Below are positions 1 to 10,985 of a DNA stretch of 64,000 bases, piece after piece. The position numbers were made by a program, and so were the translations under genes. Every line of letters starts with the position of its first letter. The stretch's first letter is position 1. The notes under the pieces were generated by a model. It was not told where the DNA came from. It saw only the letters and a program-made list of their open reading frames with translations, and ran no database searches. The DNA is from Nageia nagi (taxonomy: Eukaryota; Pinophyta). The stretch spans positions 67,580,001 through 67,644,000 of the forward strand of contig JBITNC010000001.1 of assembly GCA_050084985.1 (NCBI GenBank). The letters run 5' to 3'.

Positions 1-2010
1 ACAAAGTGCTCCTTTCCTGAATCCTGAAACCTGAAACCTTGTGGTTGGCACATGTAAGCTTCTTCCTCAAAATCTCCATTGAGGAAAGCACTCTTTTCGT
101 CCATTTGATGGACCTTCCAGCCATTTTGAGCTGCCTGGCTAGAACTAATATAATGGTGCTCATCTTTGTTGTAGAAGTAAAAGTCTCCTCATAGTCAATG
201 CCTTCTCACTGAAAGAACCCTTTTCCAACCAGTCATGCTTTATACTTGTCAAGTGTGCCATGTGTTTCTTAACTATTGGTAGAGATGTGAGATCCCGGAT
301 TTGATTTTTCATCAAACTCTCATTTTCAGTTGACATGGCCTTCTCCTATTCAGGTTTCCCTTTTTTCTCTTCAAACTCTTGTGGCTCATAAACCTCCCAA
401 ACATTGGCCATTAGAGCAAAGTTAACCATACTAGGTTGCTTGCTATTGTTCCTTGATGACCTTCCCTCAATCATTTCATCTGACTGAACATCTCCAATGG
501 TGCAAAGCCACCACTTTGGTCTCTTCTCAAGATGTGACTCATCCAAGGCAATGCTACCACCATGAACTGGGCTAGGAATATCAATGTCATTTGAATGTTG
601 ATTTGGGATTTCTGGATCAAGTGTGAAGCCACCTGGGAACTCATCATACTTAAAATCTTTCCTCTTTGTAGGTGGATCCATCTGAAGCTTGATTCTAGAA
701 TCTTCTTCTACCAATTTTGCCTCAACAAAAGCCTTGAAATGCCCATCCTCTTCATCAACTACAACATCTTTGTTAAAGCTCACTTTGTTAGTTGCAAGTT
801 GCAACATCAACCAACCTATAAGCTTTATGGCTGTCTCTATACCCAGTGAGATTCAGTTTCTTGCTCTTAGGGTCTAACTTGGTTCTTTATTCCTTTGGAA
901 TTCAAACATATGCAGTGGAACCAAAAAATGTAAGATGAATAACATTCGGTTTCCTTCCAGACCATAATATCTCAGGAGTATTCAACTTCACTGCCATTGT
1001 TGGAGATCTATTCAGAGGATTTGTAAATACTGCTTCAACCCAACATCTTTTTGGAAAAGCCTTGTTTTCCATCATACAACAAGCCATCTCTATGATAGTG
1101 TGATTCCATCTTTCAACCACTCCATTCTGTTGTGGAGTGTAGGGTGTAATAAAATGTCTTTTGATATCGTATTTAGCACAAAAGTTGTGGAATTCTTTTG
1201 AACAGAATTCTCCACCATTGTCAATCTACGAGTTGTAATAAAACAACCTGACTATTTTTATACTAATGCTTTGAACTTTTGAAATTCATTAAACACATCA
1301 AATTTCATCTTCAAAAAATACACCAACATTTTTCTACTATAATCACCAACAAAAAAAGGAAATACTTGGAACCTGTAATGGATGCCGTGTTCATTGGTCC
1401 ACAATGTCTGCATGAACCAATTGAAGGACTTTATTTGCTCTCCAAGCTTGTCTTTCAACAAATAGTGTTTTGTGTTTCTTTCCTGCATAGCAAGCTCCAC
1501 AAACACCACGTTTCAGCTATTGGATGTCAATAAGTCCATCTACCAATTTCTCACATGCCAACTGAGATAGGTAGATGCCCAAACCGCTGATGCCAAAGCA
1601 TATTAATGTTTGATGCACTTTTGGCTATGAATTCATGCACTCAAACTTGTCCAATGTCAACTAATTTGAACAGCCCATGATCCTGCACACCAAGACCAAT
1701 GGTTTTATTGGTCATTTTGTCAACTATGTACCATTTGTGATTGCTAAAGGTGATATCTAGATGGGGATAGTGCCTCATAATATAACTAACTGAGAGCTGA
1801 GAGTAGACTATGTTTCATTCCTAACACATAATACACATTTAGGAAAATCAACATTTCCCCTCCAAAATCAATTTGCACATGCACTTTGACTTCGATCTTA
1901 AAATTAGGATCCACAAGATGCATACTCTATCAACCAATCCTGCCTATTGCTGAAGCGGCTTCATGCACCTGAATCTATGTACCAAGCAAAGGAACTGAGC
2001 TAATATGTCT
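1..2010 (-). mobile_element. Ty1/Copia pol pseudogene (PR-IN-RT), runs off the left edge
   Basis: On the minus strand the Copia domains appear in canonical order. The protease active-site block WYIDSGA lies near 1964-1987. The GAG-pre-integrase block LWHQRFGHLP lies near 1560-1600, preceded by HKWYIVDKMTNKTIGLGVQD near 1680-1740. The integrase core (DYSRKMLVYFLK) lies at 1258-1400. The integrase C-terminal part (VERWNHTIIEMA, then WSGRKPNVIHLTFFGSTAYV) lies at 902-1120. The linker to RT (KVSFNKDVVVDE to MANVWEVYEPQEF) covers 346-810. The RT start (NGWKVHQMDEKSAFLNGDFE) lies at about 50-130. Stops and frameshifts break the reading frame, for example a stop right after DSGA. RNase H and the 3' LTR would lie left of the window. 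The LTR/PBS at 5079-5312 has the right orientation to be its 5' end, but the 3 kb between them contains no recognisable gag. Confidence 0.88.
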
Positions 2011-2400
2011 GTACTTTGGCCATGAATGTGTAGTTGTTTTCAAAAAATCTATGGTTGCTTTAAAACATAATACTGGTAGAGTTGTCATAACTACATGCTA
2101 GTTACTAGGTTCAGGTTAAAGTTCAAGTTCAAGTTCAAAAAATTCAGTATGATATTCGACATTAAATTCAATATACTAAAAACATGTTAAAATATTAATA
2201 TATACATACTCAAAATTAAACTATTGTACATCCATGCTAAAAATTAAAACATTTATATATAGATTAGAATATTTATATATAAATTAAAATTAAGATGTGT
2301 ATTATGTGCTTAAAATTATAATTTTATTTAAATTTAAATGTGCATTGCATGCTTATAATTAAAATTAAAATTAAAATGAAAATGTCCATTGTGTGCTTCA
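2011..2400. other. AT-rich spacer
   Basis: Between the Copia protease and the next coding-like stretch the sequence is very AT-rich. It contains short direct repeats of the type attaaaattaaaat (about 2160-2385). I see no reading frame or recognisable signal. Confidence 0.5.
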
Positions 2401-2418
2401 ACCTTTAGTATCTACTAG

Positions 2419-2809
2419 CGCAGGAATGAATGGATCAAGAGCTACTACGTTGCACCCGATTTCAATCGAGGCACAGCCGATGCTAAGTTGGATTACGTGG
2501 TTGGCTTCCCCCACTGTGCATTCCTGGAACTGGGCGAGCACTACATTAGGTGGTATACATTCGGCAAGGACCCGCTATTACGAAGGATTTGCTCTACATG
2601 TTCTATTACACCCACCCCAAGAACTTGAACTTGCCTTTTAACAGATGCATCGTGAAGCAATCTAAAGTTCTCAATTATAAACTATATGTGACTACGATGT
2701 TGATTGGGCCTACAACCCACAAGTTGAATTTTGTAGGGGTTTCTCAACCATTCAAAGCTACTAGCACAAGTGTATCTGAAGACACAAACATGGGGGAAAC
2801 ATGTGCATG
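2419..2809 (+). pseudogene. Unidentified coding remnant with one frameshift
   Basis: A frame opening after a stop at 2416-2418 reads RNEWIKSYYVAPDF, then LDYVVGFPHCAFLELGEHYI and RWYTFGKDP. It stops making sense near 2572-2580. The +1 frame then continues with ITKDLLYMFYYTHPKNLNL and PFNRCIVKQSKVLNYKLYV and stays open to about 2809. A single deleted base after the codons for GKDP would join the two parts into roughly 130 residues. The composition is protein-like (aromatic, balanced charge, few low-complexity runs) and the local GC is higher than the flanks, so I think this was an exon. I cannot assign a family. It could be a captured host exon or part of an unfamiliar transposon. The left flank is the minus-strand Copia, and no splice sites were established. 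Confidence 0.45.
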
Positions 2810-3927
2810 AGGGTTTTCGAACAAATTTCATGTGAAATCTCAACGAACCAATTCCAGCCAAATTTTATAGACGAATTTCAAAGAACAAAATCAACCAAGC
2901 ATAAAATTCAGTGAATTTCGAAATCCATAACAGAAATTCGTTGAATTTCGTAACTTAGACTATAAGTCATTCAATACTGAAATAGAGGTAAATACTTGTT
3001 CTTCCTTCCCTCAATCCAAAGTAAGAACTCTTGGATACTAGCTCTAAACAACTATAGTAGGCATGTATCGCTTGTTGAAACTCACCATGTTAACAATCAA
3101 TCCTTCCAAATATACCAATATGTCAACAACGCAGGTAAAAATAGCAATATGTCATTCTTCCACACAAGATAATCTTCAATCATCAACAGACTAGCCTCAT
3201 GCACATCACCCAAAAGCATAGTTACCAGGTTTGGCAAAACCTAGGCCATGTTTGGTCCAAAACAAATTCTTTGAAAAAAGCGAACCTATGTGGTTTGGTT
3301 CACCCAATCTCATCTATAAAATGCGGGCAAAACTGGAAGGAAGAATCATGCATTAAAAATGTGCGAAAAACCCATGAGAACATAACACAAAGAGCATATG
3401 CAACATGAAGCACGCTGTAGGCATGACATAAACTAGTATTCAATGAACTGGCAAAACAAGATAACAAATATGTTGAGTGGCAAACAATGAAGACAACAGG
3501 TGCCACAATCTCTCCACAACATAGTTGTATATTTCCCAACACAAACGACGTTGTATATTTCCCCTATAGGATGTACTCTAAGTCATCATATATTTCTCTA
3601 GCAAAGGTCGTCAAACATCATGATCTCTCCATTGTAGTAGATGGCATCATATACCTTGCTCGAATGGGAAGCTCTTCCCAATTTGGGCCATCAATGTGCT
3701 TCCATTGTATGGGCACAGGAATTGTAGCAATTCACGCGAACGCTAGATTTGTCTGCAACTTGAACACAATTGTGGGCAACTCTGATGGAATTAATCAAAC
3801 TCAACTCGGAGATATAATTTGTTAAGTTTGTAACTATTTAATGTTTTTAATTTTTATTTAATGTTTAATTTTTATATTTAATAGTTTAATGATGACATAT
3901 AATATCTACTAGTTTAATGATATGTAA
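2810..3927. other. Non-coding stretch, no confident feature
   Basis: The stretch contains short related words built on gaatttcg (2870-2955). A plus-strand open frame at 3487-3825 resembles nothing I know and has no supporting context. The end (3830-3927) is AT-rich and supplies the insertion site of the hAT-like element that follows. If the Copia LTR at 5091 belongs to the pol at 1-2010, gag should lie in this interval, but I cannot recognise it. Confidence 0.4.
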
Positions 3928-3935
3928 TATAATAT
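3928..3935. repeat. Left 8-bp target-site duplication (TATAATAT)
   Basis: Identical to 4804-4811 on the other side of the hAT-like element. Confidence 0.85.
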
Positions 3936-4803
3936 CAAGATTCCACCAGAACGCGTTCCCCACCCTAGAAGATGCGTTCCCAACATTCCTTGCTTTGGTG
4001 ACCGTTTTCTAAGCGTTACTTGTTTTTGGGGAACAGCCTAAACGTTCTCGGGAACATCCCAAGGGCATAGAGAACCGTTCCCTCTTTTTGGGATCTTTGG
4101 GAACACCTGGCCATTCCTGGGAGCACCCTAACCATTCCTGAGAACATCCGAGCATTCCCCAAATAGTGGGTCCCACCAATATCTTTACCCCTCAAACCCT
4201 AAAAGTTGTTAAAACTCAACAAGCAAACTGTAACAAAATAGAAGAAATCCGAAAAAATAAGCGTACAGATGGGAAAAAAGATCTGGAAATTGACTTCACC
4301 TCCTAACAAAAGTGACACTATATATGAATGCAAAGATGAAGTTCATTTTATACTCATTTTTTGGCATTTTGATTTGACATATTCATGTCCAAGTCTACTC
4401 TATGTATATAATTTTAGTATTTACAGTTTTACTACTATGATTTCAAACTTTAATATTTCTGATATGAGATTTCACTTCTATTATTATTTACTAGACCGAT
4501 TCAAACTTAATGACATTATGTGATGGTTATGTCTACAGTCTTCTGATCATTAATTATGGCTCATTTTGATATTCTGATTCATACTTGATTTCTGATTTTA
4601 GTTCCAAGTTTTGTATACATATTTGAAATGATATAATAATGAATTAGAAATAATGAAATTTCAAAAGTCTGAAAATTTCAGGAATTTTGACTAGTATTTT
4701 AATAGGCGTTCCCGAGGTGTTCGCTAAAAATGACCTCCGTCGTTCCCTATTCCCGGGAACCTGTTCCCCTACTCCCTCGTTCCGGAGGCCTTGTGGAATC
4801 TTG
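3936..4803. mobile_element. Non-autonomous hAT-like DNA transposon, 868 bp
   Basis: The left end reads CAAGATTCCACCAGAACG. The reverse complement of the right end reads CAAGATTCCACAAGGCCTCC, giving an 11-bp perfect terminal inverted repeat (CAAGATTCCAC) that continues imperfectly. The flanks are identical 8-mers TATAATAT at 3928-3935 and 4804-4811, the target-site duplication length of the hAT superfamily. Both subterminal regions (3950-4160 and 4700-4790) are packed with GGAAC/GTTCC words in both orientations, as in hAT elements whose transposase binds subterminal repeats. The interior (4200-4690) is AT-rich and lacks a transposase. A short frame at 4269-4523 is not recognisable. The intact TSD and ends suggest a relatively clean insertion. 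Confidence 0.85.
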
Positions 4804-4811
4804 TATAATAT
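4804..4811. repeat. Right 8-bp target-site duplication (TATAATAT)
   Basis: Identical to 3928-3935. The site is AT-rich, so the 8-mer alone would be weak evidence, but it abuts the exact ends of the inverted repeat. Confidence 0.85.
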
Positions 4812-5078
4812 CTAATAGTTTAATAGAAATATTAAAATATTTAGTTTTTTGTATATTTCCGAACCAAACCAATCCTTTTTCAAAATTCTGAACTTTTTTG
4901 TCTTTCATTCAAACTGAACGCACTATAATTGGTAGCTATGCCCCAAAGCACAATCGACGTCCCACAAATGTCACCAACAACCACCACACAGATCGGATTT
5001 CACAACCCAACAAAAACTTTCAACTTCACTTTCAATTTTGATTCAAGAGAAGATGTCATGCCCAAAATTTTTGATTAG

Positions 5079-5090
5079 GCTCCAATACCA
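5079..5090 (-). other. Copia primer-binding site (initiator Met-tRNA type)
   Basis: On the minus strand the 12-mer TGGTATTGGAGC directly follows the LTR end. It differs at two positions from the plant Copia primer-binding site TGGTATCAGAGC. It orients the element on the minus strand, with its internal region toward lower coordinates. Confidence 0.7.
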
Positions 5091-5312
5091 TGTTTTGATT
5101 TCTCAATTATTGAAGGATAGAAAGTCTCCTTATATAAACTTACAAAAAGCATGTGAGGAGAGAAAGTCTCCTTAATTACAAAAAGCAGAAACTATCTAAA
5201 GCAGAATGCTTCTATTTTGAAAAATAGCAACTAATAAACTAGTCTTAATAACTTTATTAATGCCTAAATCTAGTAACTAATTGACCATTATTCTTCTAAC
5301 ATTAATCTAACA
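5091..5312 (-). repeat. Copia LTR, about 222 bp, minus orientation
   Basis: The segment starts TGTTTTGATT and ends CTAACA on the plus strand, so on the minus strand it runs TGTTAG...AAACA with the canonical TG...CA termini, and it abuts the primer-binding site at 5079-5090. A TATATAAG-like word near 5131-5137 (read on the minus strand) is a possible promoter element. It is probably the 5' LTR of a minus-strand Copia. The pol at 1-2010 is the nearest candidate, but no second LTR copy is present to prove it. Confidence 0.65.
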
Positions 5313-6253
5313 ATGTGCTCATTATAGCAATTCAAAAACTCTCTTATTCATAATCTCTTGCTTATCTGCTTTCTTTTGATCAACAATGAATTTTGTCTAT
5401 TTAATATTCCAGTTCACAACATTGTCTTTTATCACATGGCTTTGTATTTAGTGACTTAAATGATTGGCTTTACCACCACCACCACCATGAGATCTGAGGA
5501 AAATTCCACTGCCTCTTCAAGAGTGGCACTCTCTATCCACATTCTTCAATTAGGAGGATTGACTCAAACTTTACATTAGGGAGGTGACCCAGTTTCGCAG
5601 TCAGAGGAGCTCTCATCCAGACACCTCTCAACCCCAGAATCTCAACTTATCACAAACTACTTCACCAACTTTGATAGACAAAGGAGAGATACTGTTATTG
5701 GTCAAAAATGACAGGCACCAACCCTTCCAAACATCAACAGAGTTGCTAGACATTGCACCCACAAATATTTGAGACCCTAGATCAATGATGAGCAAAGATA
5801 GATAATTGACTTCTTCAACAATGATTCCTCGGCCTTCAATGTTAGAAAAGACTAGTACATGAGATTGAGGACCAACCCTTCATCTTCATAGAGCATGTTT
5901 CACTCCTTATATTTATTTTGTTTTCTTTTTGTTGGGCACCTTTGGTCCCCCACTTGTTATTTTTAATGTACTCTGTTCACAGTCCCTTGGGTCATTTTTG
6001 ACCCACCGTGGACATTAATAAAATTTCATTTCATTCCTGAGGATGTTAAAACACACATTGTGTTCTCGATTATTTATGAAACTTGTGTTTTTGGAATACA
6101 TTGACTGCTCATCTATGATCTAATTCAATGTTTCTTTCCTTTATTGTTATTGTCATTAGTTATCTTTTACTCTGCATTATTTGATTTTCTCTCTAAATTT
6201 ATATTTATCTCAAAGAGCTTGATTTATGACTTCTATTTCCATTTCTGCCATTG
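5313..6253. other. Non-coding region; possible LINE-like 3' tail at about 5930-6030
   Basis: No reliable coding frame was found. Around 5950-6030 the sequence ccccac...gggtcatttttgacccaccgtggacattaataaaa resembles the 3' end seen again at 16300-16380 (ttggtcacccatggacattaatac). A G/T-rich stretch ending in acattaataaaa is typical of plant LINE 3' ends. This suggests two truncated copies of one LINE family, but no reverse transcriptase is visible in either place. Confidence 0.35.
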
Positions 6254-6517
6254 TTTATGTGCACATATTGTACTGTTTGTAGATGGTCTTTTCTTTCTCA
6301 GATTTCTCAGTGTATGAATAATATAGTTTCTCAATATTAAATTGCATGCATGCAATATATCTTCTTTATTTCTAGTACTGGTTTATTTATGTGCACATAT
6401 TGTACTGTTTGTAGATGGTCTTTTCTTTCTCAGATTTCTCAGTGTATGAATAATATAGTTTCTCAATATTAAATTGCATGCGTGCAATATATCATCTTTA
6501 TTTCTAGTTCAAGTTTA
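6254..6517. repeat. Tandem duplication, two 132-bp copies
   Basis: The block starting tttatgtgcacatattgt at 6254 recurs at 6386 with only a few differences (for example gcatgcatgc versus gcatgcgtgc), and divergence increases only in the last 15 bp. Near-identity implies a recent local duplication. The sequence is non-coding. Confidence 0.9.
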
Positions 6518-7088
6518 AAGTGTCCTATGGTCCTGTCTGATCATGCCTGGGTTGTATAGAATTTATTTCATCATCCATTTCAGTCAGAAGTTCAATACCG
6601 AATACCACAAACAGGCATACAAACCAGACAAATGCAAAATAAATTAACACAAAGGATGATGAAGAAATTCATAGGACACACGTGATTAATACTTTATCTA
6701 TTAGACAAGGAAGGTCAAATATAAATACATAATAGATAAAATACGTGCATGTTGGCCCCAAGTCAAGCTTAAGATAATATGTCAATATAATTTCTCAACA
6801 ACCCTGTAAGATTGATTGCAGATCAATACAAAAATTAACATATGATTAACACCAGTGATGACAACCCAAGCCAACCTGCTACCACTCTCCACATGTCCCA
6901 CCCATGCTGACAAAATCATAATAAATTAGCATTGGATTCTACCTCAACTCTCCAGAATCTTCAGCTGCACTAATGAAACTTCAAAGAAATGTTTCTCATT
7001 AACACCATACTTATCAGGATGCTCTCTTTAGTCATCATCACATTTGATATGAAAACTATTGCAAACATCCATAGGGGATCTTATCAAG
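6518..7088. other. Non-coding spacer
   Basis: AT-rich sequence with no recognisable frame, terminal repeat or RNA gene. Confidence 0.4.
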
Positions 7089-7205
7089 GACATATGGGAT
7101 GTTATGAACCAGCCAGTAAGAATTACAGAAATTACTAATATTCTGCAATATTTCCAAATAAATGCAGCAGAAAATCCACAATAAAAAGATAGGGAAACAG
7201 CAACT
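7089..7205. repeat. Copy of a repeat shared with 15547-15660
   Basis: The segment from TGTTATGAACC through acagaaatta, ctgcaatatttccaaataaa and agatagggaaac aligns with 15547 onward (TGCTATGAACC, acagaaattac, ctacaatattttcaaataaa, gtagggaaac). The 15547 copy follows a Copia-type primer-binding site, so this copy is probably the start of an LTR of the same family. It abuts the zinc-finger part of the hAT transposase. Confidence 0.5.
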
Positions 7206-7225
7206 AAAGTAAAAAGAGTAACATT

Positions 7226-9927
7226 TGCAATTTCTAAGATGAAGTTATTAGTGGAGGTGCATTCGGGATGAAGTCTCAATTAGCAAGAATTTCTAGGCAA
7301 AATGTTAGACCTTGCGCCCATGTGGATGTTGATGTCCAAAGGCAAATGAATGCTTACTTGGAGACTCAAGCACAAAAAAATGAAACAAGGAAAAGAACAC
7401 AAGAAGAAATAGCCAAACCTCCATCTTATCCATCTCCACCTCCACCCAGTGCAAAACAAACCAATAGGATTAGGCATCCAACACCACTTAGCATTTTAGT
7501 TTCTGCAGACGCTAAGAGTGCAGTTAGATGCAATTTCTTCGCACCAAGTGGTGGCCAAACCACACTTGATGTGGTATGGTATAGAGATAAGTTTAAAGAA
7601 GCCAGAAAGGCAATGGGAAATTTCTAGTATTACTCTGATATTCCATTCGATATGGCAAACTCGTCATATTGGGACTACATGGTTGCAAGCTTGCAGCAAT
7701 TGCAGCTTGTGGTCCATGATTCAAAGCACCAAACTACAATGACTTGCAAGGACCTATACTGGATGAGGTTGTTACAGACATTAGGAGGGTCATTGAGGAA
7801 CAAAGAAAGATTTGGAGAAAAAAAGGTTGCAGCATTCTCACTGATGGTTGGAATGATAAGAGTGGAAGCGATTTGTTGAACTTTTTGGTTTCTTCTTCAA
7901 AAGGTCTAGTCTTCCTGATGTTAGTGGATGCATCAATAAAAAAATAAAAAAATTGTTGATTATTTATTTGGCCAACTGCAAGAGGTCATTGAGTAAGTGG
8001 GGTTTGAAAACGTTGTCCAAATAAATAATAATGTTTTTATCTATTTCATTTTTGTTTATTTTGTGCAAGTTATCATTTTTTATTTTAATTTTTAATAATT
8101 AAATTTTTATTTAAATTTTATGTTGTGAAGGTTATCACGGATAATGTTTTAGTAGGGAAGATGATTGAGTATGAATACCCCACCATTTCTTGGACTCCTT
8201 CTGCTGCACATGTCCTCAATTTACTTCTTGAGGACATTGGAAAGACTAACTAGATCAAGGATGTTGTAGAAAAAGCAAAGAATATCACCAAGTTTATCGA
8301 CAATCATTTTTGAGTCCTCCATTTGATGGGAACAGAATTCAAAGACAAAAGGGGCCTAGTATGTGCAAGTAAATTTTCTATCATTTCTTAATTTTCATTT
8401 CATTTATTTTTAATTTTTTCAATTTTTAATTAAATTAATTTTTTGAATTTTGCATGTAAGGCTACACGAATTGCAACATTATTTCTTTCATTGTAGAGTG
8501 TTTATAACTAACGACTTGCATTTAAGCAAACATTTATGTGCAACAAATGGATGGAGTCCAACTATGCACATGAACCAAATGGCAAGAATGTCATTAATGC
8601 AGTCTTTAATGATAATAGTTGGATGACAACACATGAGGCTATTAAGGTATAATTCTATTTCAACTTTTCCATTTTTCTCTGCTATCAATATTTAATTAAT
8701 TAAAAGTTTTATTAATTTAATTGCATAATTTGCTTTACAGATTTCAAAGCCTTAGTGAAGGTGTTTCACCTTGTGGACTCAGACAAAGCCTCTATGGGGT
8801 ACCTTTAGAAGGCAATGGATAGGGTCAAGGAAGCCATTGAATCTTTCTATGCTCATGATGAAACCAAGCTTCATCCCAACCTGTAAATGCAATGGGGTTG
8901 TACTTGAACCCCAAGTTCTTTTACAGGGAAAGATTTGACATTACGAATGGGGAGATTAACTGAGGTATCCACTATTAATCAACTAGTCATTTACTAGACT
9001 ATTAACAAATTGAGGATTTTGATTTCAATTTTCAAGAATCAAGTTTGATTTTAATTTTCAACTTAATTTTGATGGGCATTTACAAGTTTTCCCATCGCCA
9101 CTAAACATTTGGTGGATGATGTGGATACTAGGCGCAAAATTTTAAACGAAAAGATTCAAGATTACAAGAAAGCACAAGGCTATTTGTTTCCGTTCACACA
9201 ATGTGTAAATGCAAGTACAACTCTAGTTCCAAGCAACAAAATGCATTTTTAATTTTTTTAAGTGAATTGTCCAATTGTTACACATGTTAAAAATGAAAAT
9301 CTTATTTGTTTTTTTTGTGTTTTATTTTTCCAGATCTATGGTGAGAGGATTATGGCGGTAATTCACAAAATCTTCAGAAAGTGGCTATCAAAATCTTATC
9401 CCAACCATGTAGTGTTGTTGGGTGTGAGCGAAACTAGAGCACTTTCGAGCATAAATATTTAAAGAAGCGCAATAGGATCAACTAGGAGCGCTTGAAAGAT
9501 TTAGCTTTTATGCATTACAACCTTCGCCTCCGTCATAGATTGATTGAAGGAAATAGTAATAAGGTGGTGGAGTTGGATGAAATTGATGTAAATGAATCAT
9601 GCTCTTTATAGTTGAGGGGTGTGCTAGAGAGGTCAGTGACACTGATTTCTATTTTCAAGTTAACGATAACCTATTGAATTTGAATATTCAATATATTTTA
9701 TTTGCTTTTGACGGGCATTAACAATTTTACAGTTTTAGGAGTTTGATTTCACCTATGAGAATGTTGAAAGGTTTGAAGAAGAAGCTATTGCAATGGTAGA
9801 GGAAGAGGAAAGGGCTAGAGTATCAAGATTAGAGTCACAACCACAAGTAGCGGATCCATCATATTCCCAAGAAGAAGTAGAAGAAGAACCAACAAGAACC
9901 AAGGCTAAAGCAGCAAAAGAGAGATAG
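7226..9927 (+). pseudogene. hAT-superfamily transposase (BED finger, DUF659, dimerisation domain), decayed, multi-exon
   Basis: A degenerate BED zinc finger (CNF, a stop, then DEVISGGAFG and KSQLARISRQNVRPC) starts near 7226. The proline-rich linker and RNFFAPSGG-like region reach 7627. The catalytic DUF659-type core follows: IPFDMANSSYWDYMVASL (about 7640), LDEVVTDIRRVIEEQRKIW and ILTDGWNDKSGSDLLNFLVS (7750-7890). It continues after a spacer with VITDNVLVGKMIEYEYPTIS (8131-8200) and VKVFHLVDSDKASMGYL (about 8750-8810). The C-terminal dimerisation block GCERN-stop-STFEHKYLKKRNRI and LAFMHYNLRLRHRL lies at 9420-9545. An acidic tail ends at about 9927. Gaps between blocks behave like introns, for example donor GTATAA near 8647 and acceptor TTTACAG near 8740. 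Several stops, including the conserved Trp of CERNW turned into a stop, show it is dead. Terminal inverted repeats were not located. Confidence 0.87.
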
Positions 9928-10489
9928 AGAAAGGGAAAACGAACACAATATAAATAAATGTTTTAGTTCAGATTTTGTTTTGTCAAATTGGAAATCTTTG
10001 ATGTATTTTTGCTCCTTGGACATTCGATATTTAATACAAAACTCTACAATTTCCAATGTTACATTATGTTTTCACTTATGTAATGTGTTATTTCATATGG
10101 AATGTTGTCTTATTTGATGTACATTGTTGAGAGATAGCTAAAAATGACTTGCTTCAATGTCAAACTGGGAAAATTGGTTTTTCTTATTTGCCTGATTTTT
10201 TTGTCGATTCCAATCCAATTCTCGATTAATTTGAATCCTCTAGCCAAAAGATTCCAATCCAATTCTGATTTTGTTAACTTTTGGTCACAACTAGACTCCA
10301 TTTATTTCTTTTGGTGACAATAGTTGTTTCAATATTACTTCAAGTATCCATAAGTGTTACAACATAGGTTACGCGGGCCATAGTTATTATCTCTTAGATG
10401 CTAAGTGCACCCATTTGCCTCTCATTATGATATATATGTCAAAATTGCCTCTCCTCATTGTCTCCATGTTTTTCCCCACTCATTATGAT
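9928..10489. other. Non-coding spacer 3' of the hAT transposase
   Basis: AT-rich. The word gattccaatccaattct occurs twice (about 10205 and 10250). I see no clear inverted terminus matching the 5' side. Confidence 0.35.
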
Positions 10490-10985
10490 ATGGATGTGGA
10501 TATATTGTGACTTTAAGGTTTTGGTTCTCTGAATTTTTCTCCTTTGAATCTTGAGTAGAAGGGTAAGAGATTCCTTCATCTTTCTTCAAGAATTCTCTAA
10601 GAATATCTTCTTTACACCCTTCATTTTCTTTATCTAAATTTCTTTCTCTGTTATCACCATCTTGTTCTTCATTTTCTTTATCTTTATCTGAATTTCTTTC
10701 TTTGCTATCATTATTCTTTTCTTCTTTTTTCAAATTTTTTTTATGAACTTATTTCTTTGTTATCACCATCCTCTCCTTCATTTTCTTTATCTTGATCCAA
10801 ATTCCTGTTTTTTGCAATCACCATCCTCTTCTTTTTCATTTTTATATTTTCTTCTTCTGAATTTAATTCTTTTCTATCAACACTTTATTTTTCATTTTTG
10901 TTTTCTCCTGCTTTCTGAATTTGTCCCTCTTCTTATGAAAAATCTTGTGAAGTTACCTCTTTTTTCCTATACCAAAGCTTCATGA
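10490..10985 (-). pseudogene. Remnant of a K/E/N/D-rich repeat protein
   Basis: Read on the minus strand, an imperfect tandem repeat of roughly 60-75 bp encodes variants of GDNKERNLDKDKENEEQD over about 10600-10870. It is followed by a less repetitive part (KEDILREFLKKDEGIS, SYPSTQDSKEKNSENQN) down to 10490. The best unbroken piece is 10455-10733. Further upstream units carry stops and shifts. Such highly charged, disordered repeats occur in retroelement Gag tails and in host proteins, and I cannot decide which this is. Low complexity makes any homology guess unsafe. Confidence 0.4.

Noticed and set aside
3487-3825. 112-residue plus-strand open frame
   Set aside because: No recognisable motif, no splice or element context, and not conserved elsewhere in the window; likely chance.
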